The notes: generated by a model not told the origin, from the letters alone. DNA of 9,108 nt from Mesotoga sp. (GCA_011620045.1 WOZY01000013.1:1-9108), one strand, 5' to 3'. Positions 1 through 6,558 are shown, counted from the stretch's first letter. A program made the numbers and translations.

Positions 1-1
1 C

Positions 2-1447
2 GATTACTGCCCTGTCAGGGGATGGATCGAGAGGAATGAACCTCGGAAATTCACGCCGACCATCGCAGAGGATTTCAGGATGAAAGAAGGCCTCGATATC
101 GGCAGAAGGGCTAGAAGTCTCTTTCCTGAAGGTATTCTGATAGAGGAAGTGGATCCATTTGAGGCATCCTTCATAACCGAACGGATTATCGGCGACAGGC
201 AGTCCGTAACTCTTTTTGAACCTGCTTTCATAAGCGGCGATTTCGTCTCAAGGGCGGATGTTGTGAAAAAAGAGGGCGAGGAACTGCATGTTTTCGAGGT
301 CAAGTCCAGTCTTGCCGGTTCATCGAACACAAAGGACTACATAAGGGATCTTTCTTACACGGTATCTGTCATAGAAAAGTTGGGTTACAGAGTCAAAAAA
401 GCCTGCTTGATAATGGTCTCAAGAATGTATCGTAAGGGGGACGATAACCGGAAGCTCTTTGAGATAATAGACGTCACTGGAGAGGTCTCGGAGCAGAAAA
501 TCGAGATAACGGCCAAACTTGAACTTGCCTCAGTTATTCTGGCTTCAACATTGATCCCTTCCGGCTCATTGGGGTACAAATGCAGAGACTGTGAGCATCT
601 TCGAAGATGCTTCAGTCTGGATAGGAGACTTAGCATCTTTGAGCTTCCTAGACTGGGCGTCGACAAGACAGATGCTTTGATCGAGAAGGGATACTTCTAT
701 CTAGAACAGCTTCCTCAAGAGGTATTTGGCGACAAACCACTTCTACAAAGGGTCTTTCGCGGAACTAAGTCAGGAAGGATAGTGTTTGACGAACCCGAAA
801 AGCTGCGAGAAAAGCTGAATAGTCTCAAGTATCCAATAGGTTATCTCGATTTCGAGACTGCCGCCTCAGTTATCCCCCTGTACGATGACCTGGCTCCCTA
901 TGAGGGGATCCCGTATCAATATTCACTGCACATTCGAAGGGAAGCCTCCGGCGCCCTGGAACACAGGGAGTTTCTCTTCAACAATCCATCGAGGGATGAG
1001 AGTCTCCTGCTCGCCAAAAGGCTGGTTGAGGACCTCAAGGACTGCAGAACACTTATGGCGCACCATGCTTCCGTTGAGAGGAATATACTGAGATGGCTGT
1101 CGAACAGATACAAAGATTATCCAGAGCTTTCAGAGCAGCTCATCTCCTTCTCGGAGATATTTGTGGATTCAGAACTCCTTGTCAAAGATCACATATATCA
1201 TCCCGACTTCGGGGGAAGCTTCTCAATCAAAAAGCTTCTTCCCGTACTTGTAGAAGGTATTGGTTATGAGGGGCTTTTTATCCATAACGGTGACGATGCT
1301 CGTTATGTTTTCGTGAATATGGCTCTGGGAAATTACCGAGAGTCAGAGGTAGAGAGAATAAGAAGAGATATGCTAGAGTACTGCAAGATGGATACACTGG
1401 CTATGGTGGAGATTCACAGGTTTCTCTGCGATCTTTCATCGGAGTAA
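2..1447 (+). CDS. DUF2779 protein: Cas4-like Fe-S nuclease fused to DEDDy exonuclease domain (5'-partial)
   Basis: The reading frame is open to the left edge, so the gene begins outside the window. The first ATG (80) is not the start: the codons before it read DYCPVRGW, the first conserved cysteine block of this family. Numbering from the ATG at 80, the N-terminal part has a PD-(D/E)XK nuclease core (D60, then E73-V-K75) and three cysteines, C168, C171 and C177, which with the upstream Cys (codon 8-10) make the four-Cys pattern that holds a 4Fe-4S cluster in Cas4 and AddB. The C-terminal part is RNase H-like: D257-F-E259, an ExoII-like helix with E333 in HHASVERNIL, then D363, a GGSFSIKKLLPVL block, and Y434-x3-D438, as in DEDDy 3'-5' exonucleases. 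Known family features are the domain folds; the substrate is unknown. It ends with TAA, and no partner gene follows closely. Family call is confident, function is inferred. Confidence 0.87.
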   Translation, partial: DYCPVRGWIERNEPRKFTPTIAEDFRMKEGLDIGRRARSLFPEGILIEEVDPFEASFITERIIGDRQSVTLFEPAFISGDFVSRADVVKKEGEELHVFEVKSSLAGSSNTKDYIRDLSYTVSVIEKLGYRVKKACLIMVSRMYRKGDDNRKLFEIIDVTGEVSEQKIEITAKLELASVILASTLIPSGSLGYKCRDCEHLRRCFSLDRRLSIFELPRLGVDKTDALIEKGYFYLEQLPQEVFGDKPLLQRVFRGTKSGRIVFDEPEKLREKLNSLKYPIGYLDFETAASVIPLYDDLAPYEGIPYQYSLHIRREASGALEHREFLFNNPSRDESLLLAKRLVEDLKDCRTLMAHHASVERNILRWLSNRYKDYPELSEQLISFSEIFVDSELLVKDHIYHPDFGGSFSIKKLLPVLVEGIGYEGLFIHNGDDARYVFVNMALGNYRESEVERIRRDMLEYCKMDTLAMVEIHRFLCDLSSE

Positions 1448-1517
1448 GGATGGGGCAAATGGACAAAAAAAGTAATTGGCAGACGACTTAATCGAATTCT
1501 TTTCAAAGTAGAATAGT

Positions 1518-1544
1518 TTGGTCATCAAATTAGGTTATTATGAA
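1518..1544 (+). promoter_or_regulatory. weak promoter candidate before the nitronate monooxygenase gene
   Basis: TTGGTC (1518-1523) is followed after 15 bases by TATGAA (1539-1544); an overlapping TATTAT (1536-1541) is the alternative -10. Either would start transcription about 1550, some 30 bases before the coding region. The rest of the gap after the DUF2779 stop (1448-1517) shows no clear terminator. The -35 and spacing are poor, so this is tentative. Confidence 0.25.
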
Positions 1545-1567
1545 TCATGCACACTCTAGGCATCGAG

Positions 1568-1576
1568 AGGATGTGA
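1568..1576 (+). promoter_or_regulatory. ribosome binding site that fixes the 1581 start
   Basis: AGGATGTGA differs by one base from the ideal AGGAGGTGA and ends four bases before codon ATA at 1581. The same spacing is seen at other genes here (GAGGTG before the ATG at 8452, GGGAGGT before the GTG at 5956). The site points to 1581 as the initiation position although that triplet is not a normal start codon. Confidence 0.55.
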
Positions 1577-1580
1577 CGAC

Positions 1581-2639
1581 ATAGAAATCTTCAAGATAAA
1601 GAACCATGAAACATCGCTTCCCCTTATTCAGGGAGGGATGGCCGTAGGAATTTCTCTGGACAACCTGGCCGCTTCCGTTGCTTCTGAAGGCGGAATAGGG
1701 GTTATTGGAACGGCAGGTATCGGTATGACGGTTGACGGTTACAGAAAGAACTTCAGGCAGGCAAGCATCGATGGCCTCAAGAATACCATAAGAAGGGCAA
1801 GGGAGAAGACTAAAGGGGTTCTGGGAGTAAATATAATGGTGGCACTCACAAACTACGCAGAAATGGTGGCAACGGCCGTGAAGGAGAAGATAGATATAAT
1901 CATCTCTGGCGCGGGACTACCTCTAGATCTACCATCTTATCTCGATGAAGGATCAGAAACGGCCATTATTCCAGTAGTCTCGTCTCTCAAGTCTGCGACC
2001 GTAATATTCAAGAGATGGTTTGGCAGGTACAAGTACATCCCCGACGGCTTCGTTGTGGAGGGACCTAAGGCGGGCGGCCACCTCGGATACAGAATCGAGG
2101 AGATCTTTTCTGAAGAGAGTTCTCTCGAAAAGACGGTACCAGAGATTAGAAGGTTTGTGGATCAAGTGAAACGGGATACTGGCAAGAATATACCTGTGAT
2201 AGCGGCCGGAGGAATATTCGACAGAGATGATGTCGAAAAAGCCTTCAAGCTGGGAGCTTCCGCAGTTCAAGTAGGAACTGCCTTTGTGGCCACGCAAGAA
2301 TGCGATGCAGACTACAGGTTCAAGCAGGCATTCGTCGATGCGCGCAGCGAAGATGTCACAATTATCAAGAGCCCTGTAGGAATGCCTGGAAGAGCGATCA
2401 GGAACAAGTTCATAGAAGATGTCGAAGAGGGAAAAAGAAAGCCCTTCAAATGCTCGTATCAGTGCATAAAGACATGCAATTACAGAGAAGCGCCTTATTG
2501 CATTGCGGATGCACTTATGAATGCCTGCAAGGGAGATCTGGAAAACGGGTTCGCCTTTTGCGGAAGCGAGGTCCAGAGAATAAGCGGTGTCACTACCGTG
2601 AAAAAGGTAATAGATAGACTGTTTGGAGAAAAGCGTTGA
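1581..2639 (+). CDS. nitronate monooxygenase-family FMN protein (start codon appears to be ATA)
   Basis: The product is a TIM-barrel flavoprotein of the nitronate monooxygenase/FabK-like family (2-nitropropane dioxygenase, PF03060). These oxidise nitronates with O2 using FMN; some relatives are enoyl-ACP reductases, so the substrate is uncertain. Counting from 1581, the protein has 352 residues: the first strand and QGGM motif (17-20), GIGVIGTAG phosphate-loop region, GPKAGGHLG with the candidate catalytic His167, AAGGIFD and QVGTAF phosphate-binding motifs near 208-235, then a cysteine-rich tail (CX3CX3CX7C from 291). The first ATG (1638) encodes the Met of QGGM inside the barrel and would remove strand 1. 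No ATG, GTG or TTG lies in frame between the upstream stop (1557) and 1638. The well-placed ribosome binding site makes ATA at 1581 the likely initiation position, either a rare start or a mutated ATG. It is followed by a terminator and stands alone. Confidence 0.8.
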   Translation: MEIFKIKNHETSLPLIQGGMAVGISLDNLAASVASEGGIGVIGTAGIGMTVDGYRKNFRQASIDGLKNTIRRAREKTKGVLGVNIMVALTNYAEMVATAVKEKIDIIISGAGLPLDLPSYLDEGSETAIIPVVSSLKSATVIFKRWFGRYKYIPDGFVVEGPKAGGHLGYRIEEIFSEESSLEKTVPEIRRFVDQVKRDTGKNIPVIAAGGIFDRDDVEKAFKLGASAVQVGTAFVATQECDADYRFKQAFVDARSEDVTIIKSPVGMPGRAIRNKFIEDVEEGKRKPFKCSYQCIKTCNYREAPYCIADALMNACKGDLENGFAFCGSEVQRISGVTTVKKVIDRLFGEKR

Positions 2640-2665
2640 AGAAATCTTTTGGGTTAACGCTTTTT
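2629..2665 (+). terminator. intrinsic terminator overlapping the nitronate monooxygenase stop codon
   Basis: AAAAGCGTT (2629-2637) pairs perfectly over nine bases with AACGCTTTT (2656-2664), and the 3' arm runs into TTTTT (2661-2665). The 18-base loop includes the stop codon region, and the 5' arm lies in the last codons. The stem is A/T-rich with a GCG core, so its strength is moderate. It would separate the flavoprotein gene from the corrinoid gene. Confidence 0.55.
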
Positions 2666-2708
2666 AGACTAGCTCTTTGAACATAGAAAACTGTGCGGGA
2701 GGTTGAAA

Positions 2709-3341
2709 ATGAAAAGTTTGGAGAAAATTAGGAACGCGATAATCGAGACAATGCCAGCAGAGGCCAGGGTAGCCACTGAAGAGGCTCTGGCGGAAGGCCT
2801 AAGCGCGAAGGAAATCCTGGATAGCGCGCTTATCCCCGGGATGGACGAAGTTGGAAAGCTCTTCAGGGAGGGCGAGTATTTCGTTCCCGAGGTCCTTGTT
2901 GCGGCCAAGGCGATGAATCAGTGTATGGACCTTATCGAACCGCTTCTTGTAAGCGGAGGGGTCAAGAAGATCGGGAAGGTGGTTGCAGGTACCATAGAAG
3001 GCGATCTCCACGATATTGGAAAGAACCTCGTCTGTATGATGCTCAAGGGAGCGGGCTTTGAGATAATCGATCTCGGCGTCGATGTGAAGCCCGAAGAGTT
3101 CGTTGAGGCAGCTAAAGGCGCGAAGCCGGATATTCTTGTTATTTCCGCTCTGTTAACGACAACTATGTTGAATATGCCCAGAGTGATTGAAGAACTTAAG
3201 AAGGCAGGCATTCGTGACGATGTGAAGGTCTTGATAGGCGGGGCCCCTGTCAGCCAGACCTACGCCGAAGAGATCGGGGCAGACGGCTATTCTCCAGACA
3301 GCTCGGGAGCAGTCGAACTGGCAAGAAGACTCGTCTCTTGA
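2709..3341 (+). CDS. methyltransferase-type corrinoid (B12-binding) protein
   Basis: This 210-residue soluble protein resembles the corrinoid subunits of methyltransferase systems (MtaC/MtbC/MttC group), which carry a methyl group on cobalt between a substrate-specific methyltransferase and a pterin or thiol acceptor. Residues 1-85 form the helical cap domain. Residues 90-210 form the Rossmann-like B12 domain, with D99-L-H101-D-I-G104, the base-off/His-on motif whose His101 ligates cobalt, then VISALLT and the IGGAP motif near 176-180. ATG 2709 is preferred over the TTG at 2703 because GGGAGGT (2697-2703) sits at proper spacing for it. No MtaB/MttB-like methyltransferase or reactivator lies in the window: the upstream gene is a flavoprotein behind a terminator and the downstream gene is RmuC. 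The family is clear, the methyl donor is not. Confidence 0.9.
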   Translation: MKSLEKIRNAIIETMPAEARVATEEALAEGLSAKEILDSALIPGMDEVGKLFREGEYFVPEVLVAAKAMNQCMDLIEPLLVSGGVKKIGKVVAGTIEGDLHDIGKNLVCMMLKGAGFEIIDLGVDVKPEEFVEAAKGAKPDILVISALLTTTMLNMPRVIEELKKAGIRDDVKVLIGGAPVSQTYAEEIGADGYSPDSSGAVELARRLVS

Positions 3342-3450
3342 TTGGTTCATTGCTTTTTTGCGTCGATGGGGATCGGCGTTTAACTGATGGAGAAGACGAA
3401 TCAAAGGAATTATTTCCCGCTTCTATCTCTTTCAAGCTTTTTTGCCTATT

Positions 3451-3479
3451 TTGGCGGCAAGGAGATGAATTGCTATAAT
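3451..3479 (+). promoter_or_regulatory. sigma-A-type extended -10 promoter of rmuC
   Basis: TTGGCG (3451-3456) and a perfect TATAAT (3474-3479) are separated by 17 bases, and TG precedes the -10 by one base (extended -10). Transcription would begin near 3486, giving a leader of about 80 bases before the rmuC ATG. This is the best promoter in the window. The preceding stretch 3342-3450 holds two T-runs but no convincing terminator stem. Confidence 0.75.
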
Positions 3480-3564
3480 ATTTAGGTATTCATTCGTTTA
3501 TTTGTCTTTTATGATTTACATTTGATGGCGGATAGACCGTTTCTTTACGGATGGAGGGTTAAGT

Positions 3565-4809
3565 ATGCTTATCGCCCTGATAATTCTGTCAACAGTTACA
3601 CTTGTCTCCTTTCTCTTCCCGATTGCATCCATAAGAAGATTATCCCGGAGCATCAAGAAGAACCAGGAGCTACAGCTCACCCTTAAGGATCTCGAAAGGG
3701 ATGTCTCAGATAGAAATGAGAAGCTCGAGTGGCTGACGTCTGCCAAAGAGGAACTTGAAGCGACTTTCAAAGCTATTTCCTCGGATGTTCTTAATTCCAG
3801 CACTGAAAACTTCATCCGACAGGCAAACGACAAGTTCTCGGGCCTCCTGAAACTTCAGAAAGAAGATTGGGGAAGCCAGAAGAAGGATTTTGAAAGCCTT
3901 GTCAGCCCGGTAAGAGACAATCTTGAAAAGCTCGAGAAAAATGTGAAAGAGCTTGAATCGAAAAGAGAAGGAGCTTATAAAGCTCTTGAGGAGCAGTTGA
4001 AAATGCTTTCCGAAGCAAACACCGACCTCAGGCAGGGAGTAACGGATCTCAAGAGCGCATTGAGGAACAGATCGACACGCGGTCGTTGGGGGGAGATAGA
4101 GCTTCGCCGCATTGTTGAGCTCAGCGGGATGACCGAACATGTCGACTTCGTGGAACAGGAGTCTATCGATAACGGCAGACCAGATATGATAGTGAAGTTG
4201 CCTAATGAGGCCTTCATTCCCGTTGATGCTAAAGTACCGCTGGACAGTTATTTGACTGCGCTGGAAGAAGAAGACGAATCTCTTAGAAAGCATCTCATGG
4301 GGAACTACGCGAAGAATGTACGCGATACTGTGAACAGGCTAGCCGGCAAGAAATACTCGGAAGCCTTCAGTAGAACGGCCGATTTTGTTGTCATGTTCGT
4401 TCCTCTGGAGTCGGCAATCAACGCTGCTTTTCTCGCAGATCCTGAACTTTTCGAATATGCCGTTTCAAGAAAGGTGCTGATCGCTTCTCCGGTCAATCTC
4501 GTTGCGTTGCTCAAGTCCGTTGCTTATGGATGGCAGCAGTACAGTCTCACAGAAAACGCAGAGCGGCTAGTTCAAGCCTCTAAGGAGCTGTACGAAAGAT
4601 TCGGAGTCTTTTTTTCCCATTACAACAGATTACAGGGCCATCTTAAGAACGCTGTAAGGGCCTACAATGATGGCGTAGGCTCTTTCGAAAGCAGGCTGCT
4701 TCCCAAGGTTAGGGAGATAGAAGCACTTACCGAGGTCAAGGAAAAACTGGGGGAGATCGAGGAGATCTCGGAAGAGCCGAGATCATCGGATCTTGTCAAC
4801 CGCGATTGA
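3565..4809 (+). CDS. rmuC: RmuC family protein, membrane-anchored nuclease-like DNA repair protein
   Basis: RmuC proteins limit inversions and rearrangements at short inverted repeats in E. coli and have a predicted PD-(D/E)XK-like core; direct activity is poorly defined. This 414-residue protein has the usual architecture: one N-terminal membrane segment (about 2-22) followed by basic residues, a long coiled coil (about 30-165), and the conserved core. Core signatures are RGRWGEIELRRIVELSGM (172-189), GRPDMIVKLP with D207, and PVDAKVPLDSY with D221-A-K223, which fit the nuclease-like D...DxK pattern. A second conserved block covers DFVVMFVPLE and the YGWQQY region near 321-326. The ATG follows GGAGGG (3553-3558) by six bases. 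It has its own strong promoter and no close partner gene. A short acidic C-terminal tail is variable in the family. Confidence 0.93.
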   Translation: MLIALIILSTVTLVSFLFPIASIRRLSRSIKKNQELQLTLKDLERDVSDRNEKLEWLTSAKEELEATFKAISSDVLNSSTENFIRQANDKFSGLLKLQKEDWGSQKKDFESLVSPVRDNLEKLEKNVKELESKREGAYKALEEQLKMLSEANTDLRQGVTDLKSALRNRSTRGRWGEIELRRIVELSGMTEHVDFVEQESIDNGRPDMIVKLPNEAFIPVDAKVPLDSYLTALEEEDESLRKHLMGNYAKNVRDTVNRLAGKKYSEAFSRTADFVVMFVPLESAINAAFLADPELFEYAVSRKVLIASPVNLVALLKSVAYGWQQYSLTENAERLVQASKELYERFGVFFSHYNRLQGHLKNAVRAYNDGVGSFESRLLPKVREIEALTEVKEKLGEIEEISEEPRSSDLVNRD

Positions 4810-4917
4810 ATTACTCATCCGGTAGCGCTATAGAGAGTATATGGAGGGGTACGCCGGGGCCGCGCGAGATCCTGATGGTAACAGTGGATTCTTGACAACT
4901 CGGTCACGCCGCTTTTT

Positions 4918-4981
4918 GGAAGAGTCTCAATGGCCTCTTCCCGCTTCTAATGGAGTTTTCTCCTTGCATTGTCAAATGCAA
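4918..4981 (+). other. run of perfect hairpins in the leader before the queuosine-precursor transporter
   Basis: The 292-base gap 4810-5101 contains three stems in 64 bases: GGAAGAG (4918-4924) with CTCTTCC (4935-4941), GGAG (4952-4955) with CTCC (4960-4963) around TTTT, and, abutting it, TTGCATT (4964-4970) with AATGCAA (4975-4981) around GTCA. A fourth weak stem, TCTC...GAGA, follows just downstream. None has a terminator T-tail. Position before a YhhQ-type transporter suggests a regulatory leader, but I could not match it to the preQ1-I, -II or -III riboswitch consensus. It could equally be part of an intergenic repeat. The gap also contains a locally G+C-rich patch at 4851-4868. Confidence 0.4.
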
Positions 4982-5101
4982 TCCCGTCTTCTCGGTCTGA
5001 GATCAACCAAAATATACAGGAGTGGTTTCAAGAGCTTTTATACGATACAATGCGGAAGGGCACTTCAAGGTTTCCGAGATCATGTGAAGAAGGAGATATA
5101 G

Positions 5102-5797
5102 ATGAATGAAATTCTGTGGTTTGTAATGCTGGTAGTAAACTTCGGTTTGATTACCGTAGCATACAGGTGGTGGGGAAAGACGGGCCTTTACGTATGGGTC
5201 GCCATTGCCGCGATAATAGCTAACGTTCAGGTGATCAAGACCGTCTCTCTCTTCTGGATGGCCGCCACTCTCGGCAATATTGTGTATGCGACCTCTTTTC
5301 TCGCTACAGACATCCTATCGGAAAACCATGGGAAGAAAGAGGCCAGGAAGGCCGTCTACGTCGGATTTTTCTCTCTAATATCTGTTACTTTAATAATGCA
5401 GATTGCGCTCGCCTTCGAGCCCCACCCTTCGGACTTTTCGCAAGAACACCTTTCAGTGGTATTTGGTCTCCTTCCTCGTATCGCTCTTGCGAGCCTTGCC
5501 GCATACTGGTGCTCCCAGCTGCACGACATCTGGGCATATGACTTCTGGAAGAAGAGGTTCCCCGACAAACGGCACATCTGGATAAGGAACAACGCGAGTA
5601 CCATGATCTCGCAATTGATAGATACGGCTGTCTTCACTATCATAGCCTTTGCGGGAGTCTTTTCGACCGGTGTCTGGTGGCAGATATTCTGGTCCACTTA
5701 TATTCTAAAATGGGTTGTTGCCGTTCTAGATACGCCATTCATCTATCTCGCCAGAAAGATGAAAGACGAAGGGAAGATCAAAGATCTTGTTCCATGA
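5102..5797 (+). CDS. yhhQ: queuosine precursor transporter (YhhQ/DUF165 family)
   Basis: The product is a 231-residue polytopic membrane protein of the COG1738/DUF165 family, whose characterised E. coli member YhhQ imports the queuosine precursors preQ0 and preQ1 for tRNA modification. About six to seven membrane segments are visible (roughly 4-20, 28-46, 55-70, 84-104, 119-137, 166-185, 190-212). Family signatures are ANVQVIKT (40-47), the GNIVYATSFLATDILSENHG block (58-77), SQLHDIWAYDFWK (138-150) and IRNNASTMISQLIDTAVF (161-178), including charged and amide residues inside the membrane typical of substrate sites. AAGGAG (5090-5095) lies six bases before the ATG. No queuosine biosynthesis gene is nearby, consistent with a salvage role, though that is inference. 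The upstream leader is folded (4918-4981) and may carry regulation. Confidence 0.9.
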   Translation: MNEILWFVMLVVNFGLITVAYRWWGKTGLYVWVAIAAIIANVQVIKTVSLFWMAATLGNIVYATSFLATDILSENHGKKEARKAVYVGFFSLISVTLIMQIALAFEPHPSDFSQEHLSVVFGLLPRIALASLAAYWCSQLHDIWAYDFWKKRFPDKRHIWIRNNASTMISQLIDTAVFTIIAFAGVFSTGVWWQIFWSTYILKWVVAVLDTPFIYLARKMKDEGKIKDLVP

Positions 5798-5869
5798 GTT
5801 CGAGCGACGGACGGTAATTCTCAAGACGTGAGTTGTTGGAGCTTCGGCCTTTCAAAAACCCCTGATTTC

Positions 5870-5889
5870 CGGCTGGTATAATTAAGCCG
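5870..5889 (+). promoter_or_regulatory. extended -10 promoter inside an inverted repeat, before the phosphoesterase gene
   Basis: TATAAT (5877-5882) is preceded by TGG, an extended -10. The -35 region (around 5852-5859) is only A-rich. The element is flanked by CGGCT (5870-5874) and AGCCG (5885-5889), a five-base inverted repeat with the -10 in the loop, so a repressor could occupy it. Transcription would start near 5889, giving a leader of about 65 bases. The stretch from the transporter stop to here has no clear terminator. Confidence 0.55.
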
Positions 5890-5955
5890 AATATCCTCCG
5901 TTCAATGGTGTGGTACTTCAGCTTTCACGTACGTTGCCATATCGGGAGGTGAACA

Positions 5956-6558
5956 GTGAACGAAAGAGAAGAGAAACTAGACAAATACGTGAAAAAGAGA
6001 GATTTCAGCAAGACATCGGAACCGGATGGAAGAGAGACCTCTGTTGAATGGTCAAAAGAGAGGCCGGTATTCGTCATTCAGAAGCATGCTGCTTCGAGGC
6101 TTCACTACGATTTCAGAATAGAAGTCGATGGAGTTCTCAAGTCATGGGCGGTTCCCAAAGGGCCCTCAACAGATCCATCGGAAAAGAGGCTGGCCGTTCC
6201 CACGGAAGACCATCCCCTTGAATACGGCGATTTCGAGGGAAATATCCCCGAAGGGAAGTACGGAGGAGGCACGGTCCTTCTATGGGACCGGGGAAGCTAT
6301 CGAAATCTGAAGGAAGACCCTGACTCGAATCCTCTGTCAAAGCAGATAGAAGACGGGCATATCATAATATGGCTCGAAGGCCGGAAGCTGAAAGGCGGTT
6401 ATGCTCTCATAAGAACCGGTAAAGGCAGCAAAGCCAGATGGCTTCTTGTGAAGATGAATGACGAGGAGGCCGACGCGCGGAGAAACCCGACAGCCACCGA
6501 ACCCGATTCGGTAAAGAGCGGTAGAAGCCTCGAAGAGATTCGTGATTCCGGAGAGTAA
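5956..6558 (+). CDS. stand-alone LigD-type DNA 3'-phosphoesterase
   Basis: This 200-residue protein is the phosphoesterase (PE) domain found at one end of bacterial DNA ligase D, here on its own. PE trims 3'-ribonucleotides and removes 3'-phosphates at primer ends during non-homologous end joining. The active-site set is complete: H44 and H50 in KHAASRLHYDFRIE, D52, R54, K68 in SWAVPKGPS, R78, H86 and Y90 in EDHPLEYGDFEG, followed by PEGKYGGGTVLLWDRG (98-113). As I recall the Pseudomonas LigD numbering (H42, H48, D50, R52, R76, H84), the offset is a constant two residues. The tail KSGRSLEEI (187-195) resembles the linker after PE in full-length LigD. The start is GTG, set by GGGAGGT (5944-5950) five bases upstream. 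No Ku, polymerase or ligase gene is in the window. Stand-alone PE proteins are known in bacteria and archaea. Confidence 0.92.
   Translation: MNEREEKLDKYVKKRDFSKTSEPDGRETSVEWSKERPVFVIQKHAASRLHYDFRIEVDGVLKSWAVPKGPSTDPSEKRLAVPTEDHPLEYGDFEGNIPEGKYGGGTVLLWDRGSYRNLKEDPDSNPLSKQIEDGHIIIWLEGRKLKGGYALIRTGKGSKARWLLVKMNDEEADARRNPTATEPDSVKSGRSLEEIRDSGE

Noticed and set aside
80..82. ATG 80 as the start of the DUF2779 gene
   Set aside because: The frame stays open to the left edge and encodes the conserved DYCPVRGW segment with the first Fe-S cysteine, so the gene begins upstream of the window.
2..1447. CRISPR-associated Cas4 system
   Set aside because: The nuclease domain is Cas4-like, but the C-terminal DUF2779 domain, and the absence of repeats and other cas genes in the window, argue against a CRISPR locus.
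1638..1640. ATG 1638 as the start of the nitronate monooxygenase gene
   Set aside because: It would delete the first barrel strand and the first part of the QGGM flavin-binding motif, and it has no suitably conserved spacing compared with the site before 1581.
3342..3450. Terminator after the corrinoid gene
   Set aside because: T-runs exist (3354-3359 and around 3440), but I could not find a stem directly before either.
3706..4293. 195-codon minus-strand open frame
   Set aside because: It lies antisense inside rmuC, whose protein matches its family along the whole length.
4892..4897. Perfect TTGACA as a promoter -35 for the transporter
   Set aside because: No -10-like hexamer occurs 15-19 bases downstream; the region there is T-rich and then GGAAGAG.
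4841..5101. 86-codon open frame from ATG 4841 to TAG 5101, ending right at the transporter start
   Set aside because: No recognisable domain, a composition rich in Arg and Ser, and its end is encoded by the transporter's ribosome binding site. It spans the hairpins at 4918-4981. It is more likely a chance frame in a leader.
4810..5101. preQ1 riboswitch upstream of the transporter
   Set aside because: I looked for the short C-rich/A-rich preQ1-I pseudoknot pattern and the larger class II and III layouts and did not find a match. The stems present do not have the required A-rich tail.
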